Assembly (NCBI RefSeq): GCF_016219575.1
Contig: NZ_JACRMG010000006.1
Coordinates: 62,001-126,000, forward strand
Origin: Bradyrhizobium sp.
GTDB lineage: Bacteria; Pseudomonadota; Alphaproteobacteria; Rhizobiales; Xanthobacteraceae
Length of the DNA: 64,000 bases
Direction: 5' to 3'
Shown here piece after piece: positions 27,688-37,268 of this stretch; the first letter of the stretch is position 1, and each line of letters begins with the position of its first letter. Position numbers and translations under genes: made by a program. A model generated the notes under the pieces. That model had not been told where the DNA came from, ran no database searches, and worked only from the letters and a program-made list of their open reading frames with translations.

Positions 27688-28173
27688 TCAGAGCTGCCCC
27701 AGCAGCGTCTCGCCGCCGGAAACCTCGACCTTGCCCGGCGCCGGCTCGAGGTTGAGCTTCTTCACCGTGCCGTCCTCGACCAGCATCGAGTAGCGCTTGG
27801 AGCGGATGCCGAGCCCGTTGCCGGAGGCGTCGAGCTCCATGCCGATCGCCTTGGTGAAATCGGCATTGCCGTCGGCGAGGAAGACCGCCTCGTCGCGCTG
27901 GTCGGTGTCGCGCTTCCAGGCGTTCATCACGAAGGCGTCGTTGACCGAGACGATGGCGATGGTGTCGACGCCCTTGCCCTTCATGGCATAGGCGTTGAGG
28001 AAGATGCTCGGCAGATGCATCTTGTGGCAGGTCCCGGTATAGGCGCCGGGCACCGCGAACAGCGCCACCTTCTTGCCCTTGAAAATGTCGTCGGTGGTTT
28101 TGACCTGGGGGCCCTCCGCCGTCATCACGCGAAATTTCGCTTCCGGCAGCTTGTCGCCAACTTGGATCGCCAT
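27688..28173 (-). CDS. Peroxiredoxin, Prx5-like
   Basis: A 161-residue thiol peroxidase that reduces peroxides. The peroxidatic Cys is Cys49 in GAYTGTCHKMHLP, with the P-x3-T-x2-C environment. The segment VSVNDAFVMNAWK and the length are those of the atypical Prx5/AhpE-like hybrid group, which in many bacteria uses glutathione or glutaredoxin. No second catalytic cysteine is visible, so a one-Cys mechanism with an external thiol is likely. Confidence 0.93.
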   Translation of the reverse strand: MAIQVGDKLPEAKFRVMTAEGPQVKTTDDIFKGKKVALFAVPGAYTGTCHKMHLPSIFLNAYAMKGKGVDTIAIVSVNDAFVMNAWKRDTDQRDEAVFLADGNADFTKAIGMELDASGNGLGIRSKRYSMLVEDGTVKKLNLEPAPGKVEVSGGETLLGQL

Positions 28174-28261
28174 CGTATTCCTCCCTGAATGAGCGGTGTG
28201 CTTCTTAGAGCATTTTTGTACCGGTGGGAAACCACCTCACCATGGTGTGATGGGCGGTTAT

Positions 28262-28368
28262 CCGATCTTGGCCGTCATTGCGAGGAGCGAAAGCGACGAA
28301 GCAATCCATCTATCCCCGCGGGGACCCATGGATTGCTTCGCTGACGCTCGCAATGACGGGGAGGGGCC
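28262..28368. repeat. Interspersed palindromic repeat (GTCATTGCGAGGAGCGAAAGCGACG type)
   Basis: GTCATTGCGAGGAGCGAAAG and following bases, then ...AAGCAATCCAT, are mirrored by ATGGATTGCTTCGCTGACGC and following ...TCGCAATGACGGG, making a long near-perfect inverted repeat around CTATCCCCGCGGGGACCC. It lies between the peroxiredoxin and fadD. Confidence 0.7.
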
Positions 28369-28373
28369 GTGGC

Positions 28374-30059
28374 TTACGCGGCGGCCGCCTTCTTCTCGTC
28401 GCGCAGCTCGCGGCGCAGGATCTTGCCGACATTGGTCTTCGGCAGTTCGGTTCTGAACTCGATCTGCTTGGGCACCTTGTAGGCGGTGAGCTGCGTGCTG
28501 CAGTACTTGATGACGTCTTCCGAGGCGAGGTTCGGATCCTTGCGGACGATGAAGGCCTTCACCGCCTCGCCCGACTTGGAATCCGGCACGCCGATCACGG
28601 CGCATTCCAGCACGCCCGCGTGGCCCGCGATCACTTCCTCGATCTCGTTCGGATAGACGTTGAAGCCGGAGACGAGGATCATGTCCTTCTTGCGGTCCAC
28701 GATCTTGGTGTAGCCCTGTTCATCCATCACGCCGATGTCGCCGGTGCGGAAATAGCCGTCCGCCGTCATCACCTTCGCGGTCTCGTCCGGCCGGTTCCAG
28801 TAGCCGGCCATCACCTGCGGGCCCTTGGCGCAGATTTCGCCGGCCTGGCCGAGCGGCAGTTCATTGCCGTCGTCATCGCGGATCGAGAGATAGGTGGAGG
28901 GTACGGGAAGGCCGATGGAGCCCGAGAACTTGTCGGTGTCCGCAGGGTTGCAGGTCAGGGTCGGCGCCGTCTCGGACAGGCCATAGCCTTCCGACAGAGC
29001 GCATCCGGTCACCGCCAGCCACTTCTCGGCGACAGGCTTCTGCGTGGCCATGCCGCCGCCGAAGGATGTCTTCAGCTTGGAGAAGTCGAGCTTGTCGAAG
29101 CCGGGCGTGTTCAACAGGCCGTTGTAGAGCGTATTGACCGCCGGGAACGAATTGACCTGGTACTTCTGCAATTCCTTGACGAAGCCCGGCATGTCGCGCG
29201 GGTTCGGGATCAAGAGATTGACGCCGCCGGCGCGCATCGCGAGCATGAAGCACGCTGTCAGGGCGAAGATATGGTAGAGCGGCAGCGCGCAGACGATGAA
29301 GAGCTGGTCGACCTGCGGCGGCTTCTTCAGCGCCGGCTGTAGCCAGGCGTCGTTCTGCAGGATGTTGGCGACGATGTTGCGGTGGAGCAGCGTCGCTCCC
29401 TTGGAAACGCCGGTGGTGCCGCCGGTATATTGCAGGAAGGCGACGTCGTCGGGGGTGAGCTTCGGCTTGTCGAGCTTCATGCCGCGGCCGGCCGCGACCG
29501 CGTCGTTGAAGGCGATCGCGCGCGGGATCGACCAGGCCGGCACCATCTTCTTCACCCTGCGCACGACAAGGTTGACGATTACGCCCTTGAAGCCGAGCAG
29601 GTCGCCCATGCTGCCGACGATAACGTGCTTGACGGAAGTCTTGCCGAGCACCTGCTGCACGGTGCTGGCAAAATTCTCCAGCACGATGATGGCCTCCGCG
29701 CCGGAGTCCTTGAGCTGGTGCTCGAGTTCGCGCGGGGTGTAGAGCGGGTTGACGTTGACGACCGAGTAGCCGGCGCGCAGCACGGCTGCGGTCGCGATCG
29801 GATATTGCAGCACGTTCGGCATCATCAGCGCGACGCGGGCACCTTTGGGCAGCCCCTTGCTCTGAAGGAAGGCCGCGAGCGCGCGCGACATCTCGTCGAG
29901 GTCGCGATAGCTGATCGACTTGTCCATGCAGATGAACGCCTTGCGGTCGGCAAATTTCGCAAAGCTTTCCTCGAGCAATTCAACCAGCGATGAGTACTGG
30001 CTGACGTCGATGTCGGACGGCACGCCGGCCGGGTACTGCTTGAGCCAGATACGCTCCAT
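28374..30059 (-). CDS. fadD: Long-chain fatty-acyl-CoA ligase
   Basis: A 561-residue AMP-forming acyl-CoA synthetase that activates long-chain fatty acids for beta-oxidation or lipid synthesis. The P-loop YTGGTTGVSKGA is near residue 218; YGLSETAP is near residue 360; the Gly-rich hinge YTKIVDRKKDMILVSGFNVYP follows near 445, and the catalytic Lys is in TNVGKILRRELRD. The FadD opening MERIWLKQYPAGVPSDID is seen. The gene is monocistronic; repeats lie at its 3' side. Confidence 0.93.
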   Translation of the reverse strand: MERIWLKQYPAGVPSDIDVSQYSSLVELLEESFAKFADRKAFICMDKSISYRDLDEMSRALAAFLQSKGLPKGARVALMMPNVLQYPIATAAVLRAGYSVVNVNPLYTPRELEHQLKDSGAEAIIVLENFASTVQQVLGKTSVKHVIVGSMGDLLGFKGVIVNLVVRRVKKMVPAWSIPRAIAFNDAVAAGRGMKLDKPKLTPDDVAFLQYTGGTTGVSKGATLLHRNIVANILQNDAWLQPALKKPPQVDQLFIVCALPLYHIFALTACFMLAMRAGGVNLLIPNPRDMPGFVKELQKYQVNSFPAVNTLYNGLLNTPGFDKLDFSKLKTSFGGGMATQKPVAEKWLAVTGCALSEGYGLSETAPTLTCNPADTDKFSGSIGLPVPSTYLSIRDDDGNELPLGQAGEICAKGPQVMAGYWNRPDETAKVMTADGYFRTGDIGVMDEQGYTKIVDRKKDMILVSGFNVYPNEIEEVIAGHAGVLECAVIGVPDSKSGEAVKAFIVRKDPNLASEDVIKYCSTQLTAYKVPKQIEFRTELPKTNVGKILRRELRDEKKAAAA

Positions 30060-30255
30060 GGGTCTCTCCCTCGAATTTCTCGGATTTGTTGTGTTCGCTG
30101 CCGGCTGAGTGGCCCGGGCCGCCTTGTTTTAGGCAGTATTGGCAATGCGGCACAATATGGCAAGCGGCTGCGCGCTATCGACGCATTGGCAGGGCCACGC
30201 GCAAGCGAGGTTAACGGCGGCAAAGCCGCTCAAATCGCGGGCAGGGTGTGCGGGG

Positions 30256-31692
30256 TCAGCCGGCCGGCTTGGCTTCGGGTTTGGGCTTGGCGGTGGAGGC
30301 CGGCTTGGCGGACGCCGCGGGCTTGGCAGCCGTAGCCGGTTTGGCAGCAGGCTTTGCCGCCGTCGCCGGCTTGTCGGCGGGCTTTGCCGCGGCCGCTTCC
30401 GGCTTGGCCAAGGCATGCTGCACCTTTGGCTTTGCAGGCTTCTGTTCCGGCCTGGCCGCGGTCCTGGTCTCGGCGGCTTTCGGCTCGGCTGCGCCATCGG
30501 GCTTCTTCGCCGCGACGCGCGAACGCTTGCCGCGCCGGCTGGTCTGCTTCTCCGAATCCGTCGCCACTGCCGCGATCAGGCCTGCGCCGCTCTTCTTCGG
30601 GCCGGTGTAGACGACCATCGGTTCGCCGACCGGGTAGTCCGCCAACAGCAATTCGGATGGCTTCGGCATCGGCGCTTGCAAGCCTGCCGTGAAGAAGCTC
30701 ACGCCGGTCTCGCCGCCGGATGCGCCGCCATTGGCGGCGAGCGTCACGGAGTCCGAATCCTCGTCTGTCGCCGGCCGCCTGCGCTTGCCGTTGCACATCT
30801 CCTCGCGCAGGTTCGGCGGCGTGGCGTCGATCGGGGCAAGGCTGTCGACCGAGCCGAGCGAGGGCCGCAGCCACGACAGGCCGGTGTTGCCGAAGCCGCG
30901 CTCCAGAAGCTGTGCGGCGCGCACCGCGCGCGCCTGGCCCGAGGACGAGCCGAGCACGACGGCGATCAGCCGCTTGCCGTTGCGCGTGGCCGAGGCCACC
31001 AGGTTGTAGCCGGAAGCGCAGATGAAACCGGTCTTGAAGCCGTCGGCACCGGGATAGCGGCCGATCAGCCGGTTGAAATTGGCGGTCGTCCTGCGGCCGA
31101 AACGAATGGCCGGGATGTGCATGAAATATTCGTATTCCGGCAGGTCCCGGATCACGGCGCGGGCGAGGATCGCGAGGTCGCGCGCGGAGGTGACCTGGCC
31201 GTCGGCCGGAAGGCCGTTCGGATTGACGTAGGTCGACTGCGTCATGCCAAGCCGCTGCGCGGTCTGGTTCATCATCGCGGAGAAGCCGTCGACCGAGCCG
31301 CCGACGCCTTCGGCGAGCACAACGGCCATGTCGTTGGCCGACTTCACCATCATCATGGCGAGCGCGTTCTCGACGGTGACCAGCGTGCCCGGCCTGAAGC
31401 CCATTTTCGAAGGCGACTGCGAGGCCGCCACCGGCGACACCGTCAGCGTCCGTTCGAGCGAGAGGCGCCCTTCCTTGACGGCCTTCAACGTCACATAGGC
31501 TGTCATGATCTTGGTGACGGAAGCCGGATACCACGGCATCGTCGCGTTGTCGGCCTGCAGCACGCGGCCGGTATCGGCTTCGACCACCAGCCACGCCTCG
31601 GCCCGCGCAATGCCAGGCAAGGTCAGGGCAAGCGCCGCGACGGCAATGAATTTCAGCGGCGAGTTGCCGAGCAACGAACGAATAAATTGCAC
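30256..31692 (-). CDS. D-alanyl-D-alanine carboxypeptidase (PBP5/DacF type)
   Basis: Periplasmic penicillin-binding protein that trims the terminal D-Ala of peptidoglycan stem peptides. Using the GTG start at 31692 (GGA eight bases upstream), the signal peptide is KFIAVAALALTLPGIARA. The three active-site motifs are present: SVTK (Ser58, Lys61), SAN (Ser118) and KTG (Lys220). The last ~130 residues are Ala/Lys/Pro-rich and low in complexity, unusual for PBP5, and could bind the wall. A longer frame to 31767 exists, but it would read through two palindromes that look regulatory, so I reject it. Confidence 0.9.
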   Translation of the reverse strand: MQFIRSLLGNSPLKFIAVAALALTLPGIARAEAWLVVEADTGRVLQADNATMPWYPASVTKIMTAYVTLKAVKEGRLSLERTLTVSPVAASQSPSKMGFRPGTLVTVENALAMMMVKSANDMAVVLAEGVGGSVDGFSAMMNQTAQRLGMTQSTYVNPNGLPADGQVTSARDLAILARAVIRDLPEYEYFMHIPAIRFGRRTTANFNRLIGRYPGADGFKTGFICASGYNLVASATRNGKRLIAVVLGSSSGQARAVRAAQLLERGFGNTGLSWLRPSLGSVDSLAPIDATPPNLREEMCNGKRRRPATDEDSDSVTLAANGGASGGETGVSFFTAGLQAPMPKPSELLLADYPVGEPMVVYTGPKKSGAGLIAAVATDSEKQTSRRGKRSRVAAKKPDGAAEPKAAETRTAARPEQKPAKPKVQHALAKPEAAAAKPADKPATAAKPAAKPATAAKPAASAKPASTAKPKPEAKPAG

Positions 31693-31703
31693 AATCCGAT
31701 TCC

Positions 31704-31736
31704 GGTTCTTTGAGAACCCGCCTCGATCGATCGAGG
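31704..31736 (-). promoter_or_regulatory. Two inverted repeats before the carboxypeptidase start
   Basis: GGTTCT-TTG-AGAACC (31704-31718) and the 16-base perfect palindrome CCTCGATCGATCGAGG (31721-31736) lie directly 5' of the GTG start at 31692. They look like operator sites or a folded leader. Nothing identifies the regulator. Confidence 0.4.
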
Positions 31737-31879
31737 AGGTCCCTGAATGTGACTTCTCGGGTTTCAAGCGTGTCCGGCGCCGTGGCTTGCGGCCGATCGC
31801 AACCTATACCGGCTTGCCGTGTGAGAACAGAGGCTTGCGCGGCTAATTCGTGGACGAAATGGGCTGAATTTCGGCAGGT

Positions 31880-33685
31880 TCAGCCGGGAATTTTCGCGTT
31901 ACCGGGATTTGCGGCCTCGACCGCGGTCCGTGCCTGTTCCTGCACCATGAACTGCGCGCGCGCGAGTTCCGCAAAGCGGCCGCCTTTTGCGACGAGTTCA
32001 TCGAAAGTTCCGCTTTCGATCACGCGCCCGTTGTCGAAAACGAGGATTCGCGTCGCATTGCGGATGGTCGACAGCCGGTGCGCGATCACGAAGGTGGTGC
32101 GCCCCTTCATCACTTCGTCGAGTGCGGCATTCACCTTGGCCTCGGTGACCGCGTCGAGCGCGCTGGTCGCCTCGTCGAGGATCAGGATCGGCGGGTCCTT
32201 CAGGAGCGCGCGCGCGATCGACAGCCGCTGGCGTTCGCCGCCCGACAGCATGCGGCCGCGCTCGCCGGCATGGGTGTCGAATTTCTTCTCGCCGCGCTCG
32301 ATGAATTCAAGCGCCTGCGCGCGCGATGCCGCAAGGCGCAGTTCTTCATCCGTCGCATCGGGCTTGCCGACGCGCAAATTGTCGGCGATCGAGCGGTTGA
32401 ACAGCAGCGCCTCCTGGAACACCACGCCGATGTTCCGCCGCAGCGCCGTGAGCTTCAGCGCGCGGATGTCCATTCCGTCGATCTTGATGATGCCCGACTG
32501 CGGATCGAAGGCGCGGTGCAGCAGCGCAATCGCGGTCGACTTGCCGGCGCCGGTCGGGCCGACCAGGGCGATCGTCTGGCCGGGCAGCGTGGTGAAGGAG
32601 AGATCCTCGATCGCCGGCCGCTTGCCGTCATAGGAGAACGAGACGTCGTCGAATTCGACGAGGCCGGACAGGCGCCCGGTGTCGACCGCGCCCGGCCGGT
32701 CGCGCACCGCAGGCACCGCGTCCAGCACGTCGAAGAACTGCTGCAGGCGCGGCGCTTCCATGAAGACGCTGTTGATGAAGCCCACCACCTGCTCGAGCTT
32801 CTGGATCAGCATGGTGGCGAACGAGACGAACATCACGATCTCGCCCACGGTGGTGAGCCCCTGGCTGTGCAGCGCGATGCCGACGGTGAAGATCGCGAGC
32901 ACCGTGATGGTGGTGGAGGCACGGGTGATCACGGTGACCAGCGCCCACCACGACAACACGGGCATCTGCGCGGCGAGCAGCTTGTCGGCGACGAAGCGCA
33001 GTCCCTGCACCTCGGAATCGATCCGCACGAAGCTCTGCACCAGCGCGACATTGCCGAGCGCATCGGAGGCCCGCGCGGAGAGATCGCTGTAATGCTCCTC
33101 GACCTCCATCTGCATGCCGTAGGTCTTGCGCACCACGAGCGTGGTCAGCACAGTGAAGATGACGCAGAGCAGGAACAGCAGCGCGGCAAGCCGCCAGTTG
33201 ATGTAGAGCGAGAGCGGCAGCAGCACCACCAGCGACATGATTGCGGCAAAATGCTCGCGGAAGAAGCCCAGCCACACCCGCCACAGCGCATCCGTGCCGC
33301 TGAGCATGGTCTTCATCAGCGTGCCGGAATGCGTGCCGGTGTGGAAGGTCAGCGGCAGCTGCAGGATATGCTCGAAATAGTCGGTCAGCACCGCCTGGCG
33401 CTGGCGGTGCGCCAGCCGGTCGGCATGCAGCGCGACCGCCGCGCTGCAGACGATGGTGAACAGGCCGAACGCCGCCCAGGCGGCCAGCAGCGGCCAGGGC
33501 GAAGAGGTGGCGAACAGGCCGGTCACCGGCCGCCCCGACATCACGTCGATGATCTTGCCGAACAGCACGGGTTCGGCGAATTGCGCGCCCGCCAGCAGCA
33601 GGTTGGCGACGGCGAGGATCCAGCCAAGCCGCGCCTCTTTCCCAAGGAGTTCGAGCACGCGGGTATAGAGGCGGAGCATGGACAT
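31880..33685 (-). CDS. ndvA: Cyclic beta-1,2-glucan ABC exporter NdvA
   Basis: A 601-residue half-size ABC exporter: six membrane helices in the first ~330 residues, then the ATPase with Walker [10 protein letters not shown], signature LSGGERQRL, Walker [10 protein letters not shown] and the switch His in IAHRLS. The opening [22 protein letters not shown] and the [13 protein letters not shown] block are characteristic of NdvA/ChvA, which export cyclic beta-1,2-glucans to the periplasm for osmotic adaptation and symbiosis. In Bradyrhizobium the glucans are mostly beta-1,3/1,6, so the exact glucan is uncertain. Neighbours give no synthase. Confidence 0.9.
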   Translation of the reverse strand: MSMLRLYTRVLELLGKEARLGWILAVANLLLAGAQFAEPVLFGKIIDVMSGRPVTGLFATSSPWPLLAAWAAFGLFTIVCSAAVALHADRLAHRQRQAVLTDYFEHILQLPLTFHTGTHSGTLMKTMLSGTDALWRVWLGFFREHFAAIMSLVVLLPLSLYINWRLAALLFLLCVIFTVLTTLVVRKTYGMQMEVEEHYSDLSARASDALGNVALVQSFVRIDSEVQGLRFVADKLLAAQMPVLSWWALVTVITRASTTITVLAIFTVGIALHSQGLTTVGEIVMFVSFATMLIQKLEQVVGFINSVFMEAPRLQQFFDVLDAVPAVRDRPGAVDTGRLSGLVEFDDVSFSYDGKRPAIEDLSFTTLPGQTIALVGPTGAGKSTAIALLHRAFDPQSGIIKIDGMDIRALKLTALRRNIGVVFQEALLFNRSIADNLRVGKPDATDEELRLAASRAQALEFIERGEKKFDTHAGERGRMLSGGERQRLSIARALLKDPPILILDEATSALDAVTEAKVNAALDEVMKGRTTFVIAHRLSTIRNATRILVFDNGRVIESGTFDELVAKGGRFAELARAQFMVQEQARTAVEAANPGNAKIPG

Positions 33686-33774
33686 GCGACGGGCACTCGG
33701 GCGACGGACTTGAACGGAACTGCAATCTAATCAGGCTTCGCCGGGGTGACACAAGCGCCGCTTGCGGTTTTTGC

Positions 33775-34905
33775 TCAGTTGATCAGCCGGCCGTCGAGCG
33801 GGGGCAGAAAACTGCCGTCGAAGATATCCGCAGCCGTCGGTCGCTTGCTGAACTTGAAATCCTCGGCGATCTGCTCGATCGACTTCTCGAACCTGGCGGC
33901 ATCGATGCCGCCGAGCCCGTTGCGCCGCACTTCCGGTGTCAGGACGTTGTCGCGCAGGATCGCGCGCAGCCGCTCCAGTTCCAACTCGCGTGTGCCACCG
34001 TCCATCTGGCTCACCACTTGCGCGACGGTGAGGGTGGGCTCCTTGATCGCAAGCTGAAGGCCGCCGATCGCGGCGCGGATAAAGGCCTTCACGGCTTCCG
34101 GCTTTGCTGCGGCGAAGCCAGGGTTGACGACGATCGCATAGCCATAGGCCTCGCTGCCGTAATCGGCGAATTTCAGCAGCAGGAGATCGTCCGCCGGCAC
34201 GCCGCGGTCCTTCAGGTTGATCGCGGACAGGAACGAAGAGCCGGTCACCGCGTCGACCTGGCCGGCCGAGAGCATCGGCTCGCGCACAGCCGGGCTGACG
34301 GTGCTTTGTTTGATGGTGGAAAGCTTGATGCCGTTCTGCTTTGCCACCGCCGGCCAGAATTTTGCGGCGGGATCGCCCTCGACGACGCCGAGGCTCTTGC
34401 CGGAGAGGTCGGCGAGCGCCTGGATGCCGCGGCTCTTGCGCGCGATGATGGAATAGCCCGCCTGGTTGAACAGCACGAATACCGCCCTGGCATGCGGCGC
34501 GTCGGGCTTCTCCTTGTCGCGATGGCGGATCAGCGCGTTGATGTCGACCAGCGCAAGGTCGGTTGCGCCGGAAGCAACCCGCGCGATCGCCTCGTGCGTG
34601 CTTGCGGCAATGCCGGTGGTGACGTTGAGCCCCTCGGCGCTAAACAGTCCTCCCGCCTGCGCCATCACAAACGGCGCTGCGACTGCGTCGATCGGCCGAT
34701 CGAGGGTGAACTGCACCGCGACCGGTTCGGCTGCGCGTACGGGTAGGCACACCGCACCGGCCAGGCCCGCCAGGAGGGCCAGCATGACACGGAGTGTGGT
34801 GGACCGGTTTACACGCATCGGGACTGGAACCACGGGACGGGTCGCAAGCGGCAATAGTGACGCCGGCGCCATGCAGGATTCATAATACCTCGGCGCATCT
34901 TCCAT
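33775..34905 (-). CDS. ABC-type nitrate/sulfonate/taurine-like substrate-binding protein
   Basis: A 376-residue periplasmic protein of the NMT1/SsuA-like family: LDRPIDAVAAPFVMAQAGGLFSAEGLNV opens the mature domain, with DLALVDINALI near residue 110 and ALADLSGKSLGVVEGDPAAKFW near 160. Start at 34905 has GGGGAGAGA before the ATG; MRVNRS at 34818 is also possible and would give a more standard signal peptide (RVMLALLAGLAGAVCLPVRA). No ATPase or permease is adjacent, so the transporter is incomplete here. The ligand is unknown. Confidence 0.85.
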   Translation of the reverse strand: MEDAPRYYESCMAPASLLPLATRPVVPVPMRVNRSTTLRVMLALLAGLAGAVCLPVRAAEPVAVQFTLDRPIDAVAAPFVMAQAGGLFSAEGLNVTTGIAASTHEAIARVASGATDLALVDINALIRHRDKEKPDAPHARAVFVLFNQAGYSIIARKSRGIQALADLSGKSLGVVEGDPAAKFWPAVAKQNGIKLSTIKQSTVSPAVREPMLSAGQVDAVTGSSFLSAINLKDRGVPADDLLLLKFADYGSEAYGYAIVVNPGFAAAKPEAVKAFIRAAIGGLQLAIKEPTLTVAQVVSQMDGGTRELELERLRAILRDNVLTPEVRRNGLGGIDAARFEKSIEQIAEDFKFSKRPTAADIFDGSFLPPLDGRLIN

Positions 34906-35053
34906 TCTCTCCCCTTTAATCTGAACGGGCGATGAGCGCCATGATTTCGTCACGGATCGTTCAGCTTGCATTCGGGTTCGGGAACCCAATATCGGCCTGG
35001 TGGTTAGTATCAAAGGGCCTGCTGTCAGGCCGGCTACCACGGAGGACATGAAT

Positions 35054-35470
35054 ATGTTCGCGGACAAGGGTTTTGTTTCCCGGCTGGGCCGCACGGCCAT
35101 GATCGCCGGTGTCGCGGCGACCGTGCTGACGTCGGTCGGGCCATCGGCGGCGGTTGCCGCGCCGGCTGCGAAGGAGAAGGGCGTGACGGCGGCGGCCGGG
35201 ACCAGCGGCGCCACCGACTTCAGCTCCCGCCGCCGCTACTATCGCGGAGGTGGCCCTGCCGCAGCAGCGCTGTTCGCCGGTGTTGTCGGGACGGGGATCG
35301 CAATCGCGGCCGCCAATGCCCGCCGCGACTATTACTATGACTCCTACGGCTACTACGGCGGTCCCGCCTACTATCCGGCGCCGACCTATTATTATGGCGG
35401 CGGCCCCTATTACGGCGGCTATGGCTCCAGTGTGCCCCATTACAGGGGCCATCCGCTCGCCGGCTGGTAA
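35054..35470 (+). CDS. Tyr/Gly-rich secreted or surface protein
   Basis: A 138-residue protein with an N-terminal export segment (RTAMIAGVAATVLTSVGPSAAVAA), a central hydrophobic helix (AAAALFAGVVGTGIAIAAANA) and a C-terminal Tyr/Gly/Pro-rich region with YYGGPAYYP and YYYGGGPYYGGYG. Such tails occur in small rhizobial envelope proteins; function unknown. The start 35054 has GGAGG eight bases upstream; the ATG at 35048 is too near that site. Confidence 0.7.
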   Translation: MFADKGFVSRLGRTAMIAGVAATVLTSVGPSAAVAAPAAKEKGVTAAAGTSGATDFSSRRRYYRGGGPAAAALFAGVVGTGIAIAAANARRDYYYDSYGYYGGPAYYPAPTYYYGGGPYYGGYGSSVPHYRGHPLAGW

Positions 35471-35577
35471 CCGGATTGGTCGAACGCCCGCCGCCGGCCG
35501 CTTCAGGCCGGCGGAAAATAAGGCTTTTAACCCCGTATGTTAACGCGTTGTCGCAGGCTTTCGACTAAGTTCGAGCC

Positions 35578-35979
35578 ATGAGTGATTCGCTCGAGCGGCT
35601 CTATCAGGCGGTGATCGCGGCCAAGGATCTCGATCCGGCAACGTCGCGCACGGCCAAGCTGTTTCAGCGCGGCCCCTCCAGGATGGCCAAGAAGCTCGCC
35701 GAAGAAGCCATCGAGGTCGTCATCGACGCCGTCAATGGCAAGGCGGACGCCGTGGTCCGCGAGAGCGCCGACCTCCTCTACAACCTGACCGTCCTGTGGG
35801 CTGCCGCCGGCGTGCGGCCGGAGGATGTGTGGCGCGAAATGCAGCGCCGCGAGCACCTGCTCGGGATCGCCGAGAAGATGCCGAAGTCGGCGGCCAAATT
35901 GCCCAAGGCGGTGCCAGTGCCGGCCGCTCGGCGACGAATTGTCGCGCTGGAAGGCCGTTCTTTCCGCAAACGGCACTAA
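35578..35979 (+). CDS. hisE: Phosphoribosyl-ATP pyrophosphatase (HisE family)
   Basis: A 133-residue all-alpha pyrophosphohydrolase of the MazG/HisE type; HisE cleaves PR-ATP to PR-AMP in histidine synthesis. The metal-binding helices are seen in KKLAEEAIEVVIDAV and VVRESADLLYNLTVLWAA. The first 95 residues are a normal HisE; the remaining ~35 are a basic tail. It is not next to other his genes, and the proteobacterial his operon often has its own hisE, so this may be a second copy or an unlinked HisE. Confidence 0.88.
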   Translation: MSDSLERLYQAVIAAKDLDPATSRTAKLFQRGPSRMAKKLAEEAIEVVIDAVNGKADAVVRESADLLYNLTVLWAAAGVRPEDVWREMQRREHLLGIAEKMPKSAAKLPKAVPVPAARRRIVALEGRSFRKRH

Positions 35980-36043
35980 TTCCTTCGTTTTCCGGCGATT
36001 CCCGGCATGGACAAATCGGCGCCATGATGGTTCATCGCGCCAC

Positions 36044-36625
36044 ATGCTGAAGCGAATTTACGACTGGTGCATTGCCGCCGCCGACAAGCCCTATGCGCTC
36101 TGGATCATGGCGGCGGTGTCGTTTGCGGAGAGCTCGTTCTTCCCGATCCCGCCCGATGTGATGCTGCTGCCGATGTCGCTGGCACGGCCGCAGCGGGCCT
36201 GGTTCTTCGCCGGCATCTGCACGGTTGCCTCCGTCGCCGGCGGCGTGGTCGGCTACGGCATCGGCGCGCTGCTCTACGACTCGCTTGGGCAGTGGCTGAT
36301 GCACATCTACAATCTCACCGACAAGGTCGAGACGTTCCGCCAGTCCTATGCCGAATGGGGCGCGGTGATCATCCTGCTCAAGGGGCTGACGCCGATCCCC
36401 TACAAGCTCGTTACCATCACCTCGGGCTTTGCCGGCTACGACATCTGGCTGTTCATCCTGTGCTCGATCGTGGCGCGCGGCGGCCGCTTCTTCGTGCTGG
36501 CGGTGCTGCTCAACCGCTACGGCGATTTCATCCGTGCGGAACTGGAAAAGCGCCTGACGACTTGGGTGGTGATCGGCGCCGTGGTGCTTGTCGCCGGATT
36601 TTACATCGCCTATCGATTGGTCTAG
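36044..36625 (+). CDS. YqaA/DedA-family membrane protein
   Basis: A 193-residue inner-membrane protein of the SNARE-associated/DedA superfamily, YqaA type. The FAESSFFPIPPDVMLLPM motif in the first helix pair and the later GLTPIPYKLVTITSG amphipathic segment with its conserved Gly/Pro pattern are typical; DedA proteins are linked to lipid scrambling and membrane homeostasis. Last helix WVVIGAVVLVAGFYIAY. The start at 36044 is the first ATG consistent with the family's short N-terminus. Confidence 0.9.
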   Translation: MLKRIYDWCIAAADKPYALWIMAAVSFAESSFFPIPPDVMLLPMSLARPQRAWFFAGICTVASVAGGVVGYGIGALLYDSLGQWLMHIYNLTDKVETFRQSYAEWGAVIILLKGLTPIPYKLVTITSGFAGYDIWLFILCSIVARGGRFFVLAVLLNRYGDFIRAELEKRLTTWVVIGAVVLVAGFYIAYRLV

Positions 36626-36671
36626 CGCTCGATTCCCCGGGCCCCTGCGGGCTCGCACCTCTGGCGGTCGA

Positions 36672-37223
36672 ATGCACGATCTGACGGATCATCGCTCAGC
36701 AAGCCGCGCCGTCGGCGCCGCAGCCGCGCTGTCGCTGCTGCTGGTCGCGGCGGGTCCGGCCTGGCCGCAAGGCACGCCGCCTGCGCTCGGCGTGCAGTCG
36801 CCCGCCCCGCAATCGGTTCCCAATCCGCCGCCACCGCAGCAGCAGCCACAGGCGGAACCGGCGCCGCCCGCGCGCGAGGAAAACCCGGGCCTGATCAACG
36901 AGCTCGGAAAACTCTGGGACAAGTCGATCTCGGTGCTGCCGAAGATCAAGAGTCCATCCGAGACGCTGGACGATCTGACCAACATGGCCAAGCCTTCGAC
37001 CATGGTGAGCGGGCGCATGGCCTGCGCGGTTTCGCCGAACGGCGCTCCGGATTGCAAGACGGGGGCCGACAGGCTGTGCCAGAGCAAGGGCTACAAGGAA
37101 GGCAAGAGCCTCGACACGGACGCAGCCGAGAAATGCTCGCCCAAGGCCTATATCCCCGGCCGCAGGCGCGAGCCCGGCGACTGCAAGACCGAAAACTTCG
37201 TGATCAAGGCGCTGTGCCAGTAG
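36672..37223 (+). CDS. Secreted Pro-rich protein, unknown function
   Basis: A 183-residue protein with a signal peptide (AVGAAAALSLLLVAAGPAWP), a Pro/Gln-rich linker (NPPPPQQQPQAEPAPP), then a mature domain with six cysteines spread through ACAVSP, DCKTG, LCQSKG, KCSPK, DCKTE and LCQ. An even set suggests disulfide bonding in the periplasm. No family recognised. It is 46 bases after the YqaA gene and 45 bases before aspA. Confidence 0.7.
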   Translation: MHDLTDHRSASRAVGAAAALSLLLVAAGPAWPQGTPPALGVQSPAPQSVPNPPPPQQQPQAEPAPPAREENPGLINELGKLWDKSISVLPKIKSPSETLDDLTNMAKPSTMVSGRMACAVSPNGAPDCKTGADRLCQSKGYKEGKSLDTDAAEKCSPKAYIPGRRREPGDCKTENFVIKALCQ

Positions 37224-37268
37224 GCGACGGCTGACACCGCGCGTTCCCCCATGCACCAAGGAGCGCTC

